From Thalassococcus_A lentus (GTDB lineage: Bacteria; Pseudomonadota; Alphaproteobacteria; Rhodobacterales; Rhodobacteraceae), in contig NZ_JAQIOY010000003.1 in NCBI RefSeq assembly GCF_028023555.1, positions 686,822 through 750,821 of the forward strand: DNA of 64,000 bases, read 5' to 3'. Of this stretch, positions 43,584 through 51,402 are shown in pieces. Every line of letters begins with the position of its first letter. Position 1 is the first letter of the stretch. The notes below the pieces were generated by a model that had not been told where the DNA came from, made no database searches, and worked only from the letters and a program-made list of their open reading frames with translations. A program made the translations under genes and the position numbers.

Positions 43584-44093
43584 TCAGTGGCGCGTTGGGC
43601 CGTCCTCTGTCTTCGGGAATATCTGCGCCAGCAATTCAGGGGTCGCCGCGTCAGGGTGAATTATGACCATCCCGGCGGATGGCTGTGCTGCATTGCCTAC
43701 GTGTTCGACCTTCTGCGCAGGTGAAACTCCGTTGATTCCTGCAAGCCATTCACTCGCCCGCATGGCAACGCTCAAGTTTTCCCGCTGATTTGCCAACTCC
43801 ACAATGTTGCGAATTGCCCTTTGACCTGCGTTTTCCCGGAAGAGGCGGGCGAGGGTATTGGCGAGCGCAACGCCATGTTTTGAACGGCGAGCGCGCGAAA
43901 AGTTCTCCTCTGTCACGCCTGCGTTCCTTGCCGCTTCGCGCGCGAAGCGGGCTTCTCCTACACACATCAAGCATAGAGCAGAAATTGTGGCTGATGACAT
44001 GCGGGAACCGCGCGGTTTGTGTTCGCGAGCGGCCTCAAACAGTGCAAAAGCTGCGGGGAATTTGTCGGGATCGAGGGGGCATTGCTGTTTCAT
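43584..44093 (-). CDS. Terminase small subunit-like protein
   Basis: Protein of 169 aa, chosen start MKQQCPLDPDKF. The N-terminal half has a homeodomain-like helix pair (FAREAARNAGVTEENFSRARRSKHG). The C-terminal half has SVAMRASEWLAGINGVSPAQKVEHVG, which resembles the ELLGKxxGxFxxKVEHSG stretch of phage terminase small subunits. It lies in reverse orientation to the integrase side of the element. If correct, it would redirect helper-phage packaging, as in satellites. The similarity is by eye and moderate; another HTH protein is possible. Confidence 0.45.
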   Translation of the reverse strand: MKQQCPLDPDKFPAAFALFEAAREHKPRGSRMSSATISALCLMCVGEARFAREAARNAGVTEENFSRARRSKHGVALANTLARLFRENAGQRAIRNIVELANQRENLSVAMRASEWLAGINGVSPAQKVEHVGNAAQPSAGMVIIHPDAATPELLAQIFPKTEDGPTRH

Positions 44094-44149
44094 ACTCTGC
44101 AATTTGCATTGGTCCGTCCAAAACGAACAAGCACCTCGTATGAACATGC

Positions 44150-44800
44150 CTACTCACAATAGTTTGATATAAATGCACCAACCTCAGTGGAAGGCAGGGA
44201 AAAGGTCAAATCCAAGTATGACCTGATTTCACGGCCACGGAATTCCAGCGTTGCGAAAAATTGATCATCGGTCGAAATGGAGCCGCTACCAAGCAGGAGC
44301 TTGAGAAAGTGCCTAGAGGCTTCCTCGTTAAGCTTCAGAGTCGCATCGTCAACGGGTTGATAGGGAACCGCGCCGAAAGACTTCAATTTTTCGGCTTGAG
44401 TTTTTTCGCTTATCCATATTCGGAATGCACTTTGAAAATCATGAAGAAACTGCTGTTTCTCCTCAGCATGCAGATATGCAACCGGAGGATGCCCTGTTTT
44501 GCATACGAGACGGAGCAGCACCGGCCCTGCGGGAAACATGAAATCGACGCGGCTGAGGGATTTCCGGTAATCGTCGGCCGGAAGAAATGAAAAGACAACG
44601 GCCGTGTTGAGTCCGCCATCCGCGACGGGCATCTGGCGCTCCAGTTTTTCGTAAGCCTCTGCTCGCTCAGCTTCTGTTACTACAGTCGGCTTTTTTGGCC
44701 GTAAGGTTTCATCACTGAACCCAAAAAGATCTGCGCGCCCAGGGAAAGCTATTGAGATTGAGAAAAAAAATAGACCGAGTATTTGGTATAGCTTGCTCAC
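44150..44800 (-). CDS. Secreted/periplasmic hypothetical protein
   Basis: Protein of 216 aa starting MSKLYQILGLFFFSISIAFPGRA, a plausible Sec signal peptide with cleavage after residue 23. The mature part is mixed alpha/beta with no known family (RKSLSRVDFMFPAGPVLLRLVCKTGHPP, then EEKQQFLHDFQSAFRIWI). It is in the same direction as the terminase-like gene, 56 bases upstream. A secreted product in a small mobile element may influence the host surface or superinfection, but this is speculation. Confidence 0.6.
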   Translation of the reverse strand: MSKLYQILGLFFFSISIAFPGRADLFGFSDETLRPKKPTVVTEAERAEAYEKLERQMPVADGGLNTAVVFSFLPADDYRKSLSRVDFMFPAGPVLLRLVCKTGHPPVAYLHAEEKQQFLHDFQSAFRIWISEKTQAEKLKSFGAVPYQPVDDATLKLNEEASRHFLKLLLGSGSISTDDQFFATLEFRGREIRSYLDLTFSLPSTEVGAFISNYCE

Positions 44801-45123
44801 AAAACCACCACATAAAACAAAAGACGAATACCTACCTGCGTTAAGCTTTGGGCCAATTTCGCAGTCATATCTCGCGTTACCAAAACAGCGACAGTCATAC
44901 CAAGGAAAAAATAATCGACATCGAAAAATTTCAGGCGTGCGGGCGATGGCATGTACCTCAGAGCGCGCGCCCGGCTTTTTTTTGGGGGGGGTGGGGGTAG
45001 CGCCCTGCCCTGTTTGCTTGGGTGGGGTGTTCCCGATCGATGCGCGCAGGGCGACGCTTGGATCAACGCAGGGGTGGTAAGCGGTGCGGGCTTCTCTCAG
45101 CGGTTATAGCGCCCTGTGGCGCC
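44801..45123. other. Non-coding stretch with T8-G8 homopolymer tract
   Basis: About 323 bases with no credible gene. A run of eight T is followed by eight G (44976-44991), one T and five more G (44993-44997). Such a tract is rare in this sequence and could be slippage-prone or structured. Confidence 0.5.
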
Positions 45124-45315
45124 TCAAGCGGTAGGCTTGCCCTGCCTGCGCTTGCCCTCTGTCTGCAACACTTTGATTAACGCATCTAGGGCATTCGGTG
45201 ACAGGTGCGATAGATCGGTGGAGCGGGGATTCTGAAACATATTTTGCATGGTCACGAGCAGGTTAACGAGTTCTTTCTTGGGGAGCGCCTGCACGGCGTC
45301 GGCGGGGCGTGTCAT
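45124..45315 (-). CDS. Small hypothetical protein
   Basis: Possible 63-aa protein, MTRPADAVQALPKKELVNLLVTMQN at its start. It is amphipathic and helical with a basic C-terminus (KRRQGKPTA). No homologue is recognised and no strong ribosome site was identified, so it may not be expressed. It lies near the right end of the element. Confidence 0.35.
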   Translation of the reverse strand: MTRPADAVQALPKKELVNLLVTMQNMFQNPRSTDLSHLSPNALDALIKVLQTEGKRRQGKPTA

Positions 45316-45646
45316 TCGTCTATTTTTCTTTAATCGGCCTACGGAAATGCAGACTGGTTAAGCGATGAATGGGACAGACGCGACCTCCAAAGTAAACTTC
45401 ACCCCGTCCCCAATTTGCGGTCCTATGCCAGAATGCTAGGCATTGGAGAAGCGTGCGGGCGATGTCAACGCGTGCGCATGGTTAGCAAAATCGGCTTATG
45501 CGCCAGCCAATCGTGTCATCAAGGATTGGCTCGATCAGATTTGTCTTTTCGTACAGTGAAGCGAGGGCAGCAAGGTGGGCAAAAGGGTGGGCATAACCAG
45601 GGCGGTAAGGCCTAAGGCTTTGTTTTAATGTTTCTTTTATGAATAA
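45316..45646. other. Right end of integrated element, no gene seen
   Basis: About 330 bases up to the tRNA. No gene or RNA is evident. This region should contain right-end integrase arm sites, but none could be recognised with confidence. Confidence 0.45.
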
Positions 45647-45664
45647 AATGGTGCCCCCACACGG
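45647..45664. repeat. Attachment site, right (attR) inside tRNA-Thr 3' end
   Basis: The same 18 bases as 38369-38386. Here they cover the discriminator, CCA end and 3' acceptor/T-arm part of the tRNA gene, so the tRNA is intact after integration. Confidence 0.85.
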
Positions 45665-45724
45665 ACTCGAACCGCGGACCTACTGATTACAAATCAGTTG
45701 CTCTACCAGCTGAGCTATAGGGGC
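45649..45724 (-). tRNA. tRNA-Thr (UGU)
   Basis: Cloverleaf of 76 nt including encoded CCA. The acceptor stem GCCCCTA pairs with TGGGGGC, the anticodon stem ACTGA/TCAGT encloses the loop TTTGTAA (anticodon TGT), and the T-arm loop TTCGAGT is closed by CGCGG/CCGTG with one G-U pair. A possible promoter lies to the right: TTGCAA at 45760-45765 and TATCAG (minus strand) at 45736-45741, spacing 18. It is the integration target of the adjacent element. Confidence 0.95.
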
Positions 45725-45975
45725 ACTGCGCGCACCTGATAAGGCATTCTGGCGCGCTGTTGCAAGCGTAAATCTTCGGGTTTTTTCCATTTTTCTTTAT
45801 CCCATCCAGTACCACTGCAAACAGCCGTTTGTTGAGGGGCCCGGTGACCCGGCAGGCCAATGACAAACGAAGTGTGTGATCGCTGGCACGTATTGGGCTG
45901 CTCTGTGCCTGTGCCCTGTTCGTAACTGCAAAAGCGCTTATACTGCGGCGCAAAGCAAACGGGAAAACCGGACAC

Positions 45976-46857
45976 ATGCAGGTAATTCTTCATACTGGCG
46001 TGCATTGCACGGACGAAGACCGGGTGCTCAAGTGCCTGTTGCGCAACGCCGACACCTGGCGCCATGAGGGGATCGCTGTGCCCGGACCGGGCAAGTACCG
46101 CCAGCTTCTGACCGACGCGGTCAATTCAATGGCGAATGCCGAACCAGCCCCGGACGCGCGCGATGTGTTGCTGGACACCATTCTTACCGTAGATCCTGAG
46201 AACGTCGACCGGCTGGTACTGAGCCACGAAAACCTGTTTTCGGTGCCCAAACTGCTGCTCGGCGGCGGGCGGCTCTATCGCAAGGCTGAAAGCCGCCTGC
46301 AAATGATCTGCGACCTGTTTCAGGGCGATGAAGTCGAACTCTTTATGGGGTTGCGCGATCCGGCCACATTTCTGCCTGCCGTCTTTGCAGCGACACCGCA
46401 CGAAACCTTGGAAAGCTTCCTGAACGGTGTTGATCCCGCCTACGTCAGATGGTCGGATTTGATCCGCCGCATCCGTACAGATGTGCCCCAAGTCCCAATC
46501 ACGGTTTGGTGCAACGAAGACACCCCCCTGATCTGGGGTGAAGTCATTCGCGAGATGGCTGGTATTGAACTGACCCGGAAAATCATCGGGGCGTTCGATG
46601 TCTTTTCCGACATCATCAGCACCGAAGGTATGAAACGGTTCCGCGCATTTCTGAAAGAACATCCAAACATCAACGAAATGCAGAAACGCCGGGTCATGTC
46701 GGCGTTTCTCGACAAATACGCGCTGGATGAGGCTATCGAAGAAGAACTGGACCTGCCCGGCTGGGACGAAGCCTATGTCGATGCCCTGACCGATTTATAC
46801 GATCAGGACATGGATCTCATTGCGAGCATGCCGGGCGTGACCGTTATCGCGCCCTGA
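45976..46857 (+). CDS. Conserved hypothetical protein
   Basis: Protein of 293 aa starting MQVILHTGVHCTDEDRVLKCL. The first strand followed by a helix, with KYRQLLTDAVNSM and the HENLF segment, resembles nucleoside-phosphate-using or sulfotransferase-like folds, but no complete motif is visible. The second half has WCNEDTPLIWGEVIREMAG. Similar genes are common beside tRNA or housekeeping genes in Rhodobacteraceae. No function is assigned. Confidence 0.75.
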   Translation: MQVILHTGVHCTDEDRVLKCLLRNADTWRHEGIAVPGPGKYRQLLTDAVNSMANAEPAPDARDVLLDTILTVDPENVDRLVLSHENLFSVPKLLLGGGRLYRKAESRLQMICDLFQGDEVELFMGLRDPATFLPAVFAATPHETLESFLNGVDPAYVRWSDLIRRIRTDVPQVPITVWCNEDTPLIWGEVIREMAGIELTRKIIGAFDVFSDIISTEGMKRFRAFLKEHPNINEMQKRRVMSAFLDKYALDEAIEEELDLPGWDEAYVDALTDLYDQDMDLIASMPGVTVIAP

Positions 46858-46871
46858 CACGCCGCATTGGC

Positions 46872-47129
46872 TCAGGCCATGCCCAGCGCGCTTTTGTACA
46901 TCTCCAACACCGCCTCTTCTTCGGCAATGTCGTCCTGATCGCGCTTGCGCAGCGCAATCACCTTGCGCATCACCTTGGTGTCGTAGCCGCGACCCTTGGC
47001 TTCGGCCATGACTTCTTTTTGCTGATCCGCGATGTCTTTCTTCTCGGCTTCCAAACGCTCAAACCGTTCGATGAAGCTGCGCAATTCGCCAGCGGCGACG
47101 CCGTAGCTGCCTTCAGATGAATCCTGCAT
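46872..47129 (-). CDS. gapR: GapR-like nucleoid protein (DUF2312)
   Basis: Alphaproteobacterial DNA-binding protein of 85 aa. The start MQDSSEGSYGVAAGEL follows AGGAG by 8 bases. The sequence ELRSFIERFERLEAEKKDI and ADQQKEVMAEAKGRGYDTKVMRKV, with RKRDQDDIAEEEAVLEMY, is the hallmark of DUF2312. GapR binds overtwisted DNA and aids replication. It is separated from the neighbours by short gaps. Confidence 0.93.
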   Translation of the reverse strand: MQDSSEGSYGVAAGELRSFIERFERLEAEKKDIADQQKEVMAEAKGRGYDTKVMRKVIALRKRDQDDIAEEEAVLEMYKSALGMA

Positions 47130-47252
47130 GGGTCTCTCCTGCCTATGGAGGGGTTTGGCTACACCGACCACGCCAAACCATCAAGGGCTTGCGGGACGGG
47201 TCATGCTCTTGTAGCGCAAAGCGCTGAAACCACATGCGCAAAGGATAGCACA

Positions 47253-47468
47253 ATGGATTGGATGGTTTGGGCTGGAACGGCCATTTCGCTGGCAGGCTTG
47301 GCTGGTCTGGTCTGGTGCATTTTGCGTGTATGGCGTGCGCGCAAGGCCGATCTGAGCGATGAAGAGCTGCGCGATGTCGTGCGCGGCGTTGTTCCGATCA
47401 ACATGGGCGCGCTGTTTGCGTCCGTCATTGGCCTGATGATGGTGGTGCTGGGGATCTTTCTGGGCTGA
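47253..47468 (+). CDS. Small two-helix membrane protein
   Basis: Protein of 71 aa, start MDWMVWAGTAISLAGLAGLV. Two membrane helices (about residues 5-24 and 50-69) flank a charged cytoplasmic loop, RVWRARKADLSDEELRDVVR. Small proteins of this kind are widespread in Rhodobacterales; no role is known. AAGG lies about 10 bases before the ATG. Confidence 0.75.
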   Translation: MDWMVWAGTAISLAGLAGLVWCILRVWRARKADLSDEELRDVVRGVVPINMGALFASVIGLMMVVLGIFLG

Positions 47469-47490
47469 CACTGTTCAGGGGAATTCCCGT

Positions 47491-49467
47491 TCAGAGCTGA
47501 TCGAACGATTTGCCGTTCTTGATGAGCTCTGACCAGAGATCAATCGGCGTCCAAAACGCCTGATCGGGGTGATCCACGGCCCGGAGCGCAGATTGTGTGG
47601 CGAGCAAACCGCGCAATGAAACCGCCTTCATGATGCCGCCCCGCCATGCCGGGAACTGCATGCCCAAGACACTGACCACATCCAGATCGGACGCACGTTG
47701 CGCCATGCCGCTGTCCAGTGCACGCAGGCCTTCGTTGACCACAGCACCGGTGACGGCGGCAACCAGATCGTCTGGCTTCCATGTTTTGGACGGACGCTTG
47801 GCTTCGAGCAGGCTGGCAAGCTGCGGGTCGGTTTCAGCTTTGCCATCAACCCAGCGATAAAATCCCATTCCTGCCGCCTGCCCCTTGCGGCCTTCTTTCA
47901 ACAAAATCGCCGACCAGTTGACCCCACCGTCGCCGCGGTCAGCCTTGGATGGTTGGGCCAACCCGATCAAATCGCGGTTCTGAAACGGCATGATTGGCCA
48001 GCCCCAATCACGAAGAGCATCATCAATTGCGTAGGGGTCTGCGCCTTTGTCCACCAATCCATCGACGGCCCGATGCAACGCGATGCTCAGCCGTCCAACA
48101 AGGCTGTCCCCCTGCGACCGCACCTGGACCGGCACCTTTCCGAGGCGCTGAACCAAAGACTGCGCCATGGCGACCTGCGTTGCGGTTCCGTCAGGGCCCT
48201 GAACGACCTCGGCCATGCGCGCGTGGAACACCGGCGGCGCAAATCTGAGACCGACCTCATCCACCCGCCCCGGCATCGCGACCACACGGACCATCTCGGC
48301 AGGGGCTGGCACGTTGCCCTGCCCCGGTGCCGCATGCACGATCAGGTCGGCGCCGCTGACCATGTCTTCACTTTCCCCGGTCTTGAGGCGTCTCATATGT
48401 CCGTCAGCCGCTTTTCGCGACAGCGCGCCATTTGCAACGTTCTGATCGAAAATTTGGCGGATCTGGTCGGCACCCTCTCCGGCGCGCTTTTGGTCTCGTG
48501 TCCCCCAATGCACGGTCAAACCTGAATTGAGCGCCACAAGGGCAATCTGCAGCGCCAATGGCCCGCCGCCCAGCACGGCGATGCAAGAGACTTTCTTAGC
48601 GACATGTGTGCCTTTCAGCTCGAACCGGGCCGCCCGCCATTCGGAAACAAACGAATGGCGCAACCCCCGAGCAGTCTCAGCCGACAGACAGGTTTCGAAC
48701 GCGTCTTCTTCCATGGCCAGCCCGGCCTCGAACGGAAGCAAGGCTGCAGCCTCGACCAACTCCACGATCCGCGCAGGCGCTTCGCCCAAGCCCGTGGGCA
48801 AGTCTTCCCGCGCTGCCGCGACAGCCGCGACAAAGCCCTGCATATCCATGAAGCCACGCGTCTCATCGCTGAGCCGGCGTGGGCCTTGATCTTTGTCGCC
48901 AAGCACCGCGCAAAACCGCAGCCCCGCCTGACGCAGATCACCGTCTGCGTTCCCGTCGATCAGCGGACGCGCCTCGGGCATCTCGCTGGTCCAGATCTTG
49001 CCTTCAAGCAAAAGGCCCAACGCATGTTTTGCGCCAATCAGGCGCGGCAGCCGTTGCGAACCACCAGCCGAAGGCGGCAAGCCAAGACGCACATCCGGCA
49101 GGCTCAGCCGGGTGCCCTTTGCAGCCAAACGATAGTGAGCGGACAAAGCCAGTTCAAATCCAGCGCCGTAGACCGTTCCATGCAAGGCAGCGACGACTGG
49201 CTTTTCGCAGTATTCAACACGCTCACACAGATCGCGAAGCGTCGGCTCTCCGATGCCCTTGTCAAACTCGTTCAGGTCTGCGCCAGCGGGAAATGTCTGC
49301 CCCTCGCCAATCAGCAAGATCTGCCGAACGGCCTCGTCTTCCTCGGCACTGTCCAAGGCATCCATCAAGCTCTCGCGCACCGCCTGCGACAAAGCATTAC
49401 CCGGCGGATTGCGGATGCTCAGAACTGCAACCCCGGCGTCAACGGAATAGCCGATTTTGTCTGCCAT
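47491..49467 (-). CDS. FadJ/FadB-like enoyl-CoA hydratase/3-hydroxyacyl-CoA dehydrogenase fusion with altered active sites
   Basis: Protein of 658 aa from start MADKIGYSVDAGVAVLSIRN; an extended start at 49551 is less likely. It has an N-terminal crotonase domain (about 1-185), a Rossmann dehydrogenase domain beginning at CIAVLGGGPLALQIAL, and two C-terminal helical dehydrogenase-like domains. In the crotonase part the first catalytic Glu is kept (GFELAL), but the second position reads LPDV (Asp for Glu). In the dehydrogenase part the canonical HFFNP segment reads LRFAPPVF and the VVNR Asn region reads LVGR, so the usual His and Asn are missing. It may be an inactive or diverged paralogue of the beta-oxidation enzyme. 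Confidence 0.8.
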   Translation of the reverse strand: MADKIGYSVDAGVAVLSIRNPPGNALSQAVRESLMDALDSAEEDEAVRQILLIGEGQTFPAGADLNEFDKGIGEPTLRDLCERVEYCEKPVVAALHGTVYGAGFELALSAHYRLAAKGTRLSLPDVRLGLPPSAGGSQRLPRLIGAKHALGLLLEGKIWTSEMPEARPLIDGNADGDLRQAGLRFCAVLGDKDQGPRRLSDETRGFMDMQGFVAAVAAAREDLPTGLGEAPARIVELVEAAALLPFEAGLAMEEDAFETCLSAETARGLRHSFVSEWRAARFELKGTHVAKKVSCIAVLGGGPLALQIALVALNSGLTVHWGTRDQKRAGEGADQIRQIFDQNVANGALSRKAADGHMRRLKTGESEDMVSGADLIVHAAPGQGNVPAPAEMVRVVAMPGRVDEVGLRFAPPVFHARMAEVVQGPDGTATQVAMAQSLVQRLGKVPVQVRSQGDSLVGRLSIALHRAVDGLVDKGADPYAIDDALRDWGWPIMPFQNRDLIGLAQPSKADRGDGGVNWSAILLKEGRKGQAAGMGFYRWVDGKAETDPQLASLLEAKRPSKTWKPDDLVAAVTGAVVNEGLRALDSGMAQRASDLDVVSVLGMQFPAWRGGIMKAVSLRGLLATQSALRAVDHPDQAFWTPIDLWSELIKNGKSFDQL

Positions 49468-49648
49468 TTGCCTGTCATACCGGATGTCGAACGCGTCCGG
49501 CCCCATTCTGCGCAGCGCTTGATGCGCCCTTTGGCGCAAGTATGTGGGCAATGCAGGGCGTCAGGCAAGCGTTTGGCCATCCAAGCCCAAAACAAGCCCG
49601 CAAACGTGACTTGCAGGACTCAAACCGCCGCCGCCAAAGATGGCGCGT

Positions 49649-49861
49649 TTAGAAAGGCATATTGTCAAATTGCGCTTCGACGCTTTCGTCGATCCGATCC
49701 GCTAGGCGTTGCCGGGCCCAGACAGGAACCGTGGTCCCACTACTTTCGAGGGTCAGAACAATTTCATCCAGATGCTCAAAGAGTTCCGCACGCTCAGACT
49801 CGGACGCTGCGTTTATCTGTTCGCGCAATGCGTCAAGCCTTGCCAAAAGTTCCTGCGCCAT
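49649..49861 (-). CDS. Small hypothetical helical protein
   Basis: Protein of 70 aa beginning MAQELLARLDALREQI with GGAGGT 8 bases upstream. It is mostly amphipathic helix (ELLARLDALREQINAA, ELFEHLDEIVLTLES) and ends ARQRLADRIDESVEAQFDNMPF. The good ribosome site and helical pattern support a real gene. Function unknown. It is divergent from the persulfide-dioxygenase gene. Confidence 0.6.
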   Translation of the reverse strand: MAQELLARLDALREQINAASESERAELFEHLDEIVLTLESSGTTVPVWARQRLADRIDESVEAQFDNMPF

Positions 49862-49967
49862 GATGACCTCCGTTCAATTGCCGCGATCATCGAACGACCA
49901 GAGCCGCTGGCCCATGACACAGGTCAAACTCACAAAAAAATTTCATTCACCACCAAAAGCGCTTGAA

Positions 49968-49991
49968 ACATATTCGCAAAAATGTATATGT
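49968..49991. promoter_or_regulatory. AT-rich dyad upstream of the persulfide dioxygenase
   Basis: ACATAT at 49968-49973 and ATATGT at 49986-49991, 12 bases apart, lie 27 bases before the start of the persulfide-dioxygenase gene. This resembles the kind of site used by sulfide-sensing ArsR-type repressors (BigR/SqrR), but no such gene is in the window and the match is by eye. Confidence 0.35.
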
Positions 49992-50017
49992 GTTTTCAAC
50001 ACGCGAAAGGATGCGAC

Positions 50018-50881
50018 ATGACACCTGAAGTGACCGGATTTTTCGACGACGCCACCAACACCATTTCCTATGTGGTGCGTGACCCCGAGGGCAGCGCCTG
50101 CGCGATCATCGATTCAGTGCTGGATTTCGACTATAGCTCGGGCCGGACAGACACGCGTTCGGCGGATGCTGTCATCGCCTTCGTGCAGGAAAAAGGTTAT
50201 GAAGTGCAATGGCTTCTGGAAAGCCATGTCCATGCCGACCATCTTTCGGCGGCGCCCTACATTCAGGAAAAACTGGGTGGGAAAATCGGCATCGGCGACC
50301 GGATCACCGTTGTTCAGGACACCTTTGGCAAGGTCTTTAACGAAGGAACAGAGTTCCAGCGTGATGGCAGCCAGTTCGATAAACTCTTCGAAGAAGGGGA
50401 CAGTTTCCACATTGGCCAAATGCGCGGCGATGTTCTGCACACCCCCGGCCACACACCGGCCTGCCTGACCTATGTGATTGGCGATGCGGCTTTTGTGGGC
50501 GACACGCTCTTTATGCCTGACTTTGGAACGGCACGCTGCGATTTCCCTGGCGGCTCGTCCGAGCTGTTGTTCGACTCTGTACAGAAAATTCTGGCGCTTC
50601 CCGAGGAAACCCGGATTTTCGTTGGCCACGACTACAAGGCCCCGGGTCGCGAAGAATACGCTTGGGAAACAACAGTCGGCGCGCAAAAAGCGCTCAACGT
50701 GCATGTCGGCGAAGGCAAGTCCAAGGCGGACTTTGTCAAAATGCGCGATGGCCGGGATGCGACGCTCGCAATGCCCAAGCTGATCATCCCCTCTTTGCAG
50801 GTCAACATGCGCGCGGGCCAAATGCCGCCAGCGGACGACGATGGCAACGTCTATCTGAAAGTGCCTGTCGACAAGCTCTGA
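50018..50881 (+). CDS. MBL-fold persulfide dioxygenase (ETHE1/Blh-like)
   Basis: Metallo-beta-lactamase-fold enzyme of 287 aa. The start MTPEVTGFFDDATNTIS was chosen because AAGGA lies 10 bases upstream. Metal-binding motifs are ESHVHADHLSAAP, HTPGHTPACL, the Asp in FVGDTLFMPDFG and a final His in FVGHDY. These are typical of Blh/ETHE1-like proteins that oxidise glutathione persulfide. It is the first gene of a sulfur cassette with two YeeE/YedE halves and a TIGR01244 protein. Confidence 0.87.
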   Translation: MTPEVTGFFDDATNTISYVVRDPEGSACAIIDSVLDFDYSSGRTDTRSADAVIAFVQEKGYEVQWLLESHVHADHLSAAPYIQEKLGGKIGIGDRITVVQDTFGKVFNEGTEFQRDGSQFDKLFEEGDSFHIGQMRGDVLHTPGHTPACLTYVIGDAAFVGDTLFMPDFGTARCDFPGGSSELLFDSVQKILALPEETRIFVGHDYKAPGREEYAWETTVGAQKALNVHVGEGKSKADFVKMRDGRDATLAMPKLIIPSLQVNMRAGQMPPADDDGNVYLKVPVDKL

Positions 50882-50975
50882 AGCAATTCAATCACGATGA
50901 CGCGCACGATGATTGCAGATTGCGCGTCACTCCCCCGACGCGAACCGGGGAAACGGACAAAAAGGAAATGGGTCT

Positions 50976-51401
50976 ATGGAACAGGACTGGATATTTGGCC
51001 TGCTCGGCGGATTGTTGATCGGCACAGGGGGGGCAATCTTTCTGCTCGCGAATGGCCGCATCATGGGCGCCAGCGGGATCATTGGCGGATTGGTGGACGG
51101 CTCCGGCCATTCGGATGCCGCGGAACGTTTGGTGTTTCTCGCCGGCGTTGCAGCGCTTCCTGTTTTGCTGATGCCGCTGTTCGGCAGCGTGGACACCCAT
51201 GTCACAGACAACATCCCGGTCCTGATCGCCGCCGGACTTCTGGTTGGTTTTGGGACGCGCCTCGCCAACGGGTGCACATCGGGGCACGGCGTTTGCGGAA
51301 TGTCACGGCTGTCTCTGCGTGGGATCATAGCCTCGGTTACGTACATTCTGGCTGGTGGCATCGGTGTCATCATTTTCCGCCACCTGCTTGGAGTAATCTG
51401 A
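50976..51401 (+). CDS. YeeE/YedE-family sulfur transport protein, first half
   Basis: Membrane protein of 141 aa, starting MEQDWIFGLLGGLLIGTGGA. Hydrophobic helices are visible at residues about 6-25, 50-65, 80-95 and 120-138. The hallmark NGCTSGHGVCGMSRLS carries two Cys residues of the YeeE/YedE family (thiosulfate/sulfur import). It pairs with the next gene as a split PmpAB-type transporter. The spacing of one base between the two genes indicates coupling. Confidence 0.87.
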   Translation: MEQDWIFGLLGGLLIGTGGAIFLLANGRIMGASGIIGGLVDGSGHSDAAERLVFLAGVAALPVLLMPLFGSVDTHVTDNIPVLIAAGLLVGFGTRLANGCTSGHGVCGMSRLSLRGIIASVTYILAGGIGVIIFRHLLGVI

Positions 51402-51402
51402 C

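Larger units (their letters stand above)
38369..45664. mobile_element. Integrated element in tRNA-Thr(UGU), PICI-like phage satellite candidate
   Basis: About 7.3 kb bounded by an 18-base direct repeat, with the intact tRNA gene at the right end. In order it encodes a P4-type integrase, an unknown protein, an AlpA-type HTH protein, a small coupled protein, a winged-helix protein with iteron-like repeats, a small membrane protein, a BRCT plus WYL-like protein and an unknown protein. In the opposite orientation follow a terminase-small-subunit-like protein, a secreted protein and a small protein. Much of the interior is more AT-rich than the flanks. No structural phage genes, conjugation genes or relaxase were seen. 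The boundaries are strong; the satellite label is inference. Confidence 0.8.

Noticed and set aside
44801..45066. Minus-strand frame of 89 codons across the G-tract
   Set aside because: It contains runs of Pro coded by the homopolymer tract and no plausible domain or ribosome site.
48604..49863. Plus-strand open frame of 419 codons over the FadJ-like gene
   Set aside because: It runs opposite a protein with clear crotonase and Rossmann domains and lacks any domain of its own.
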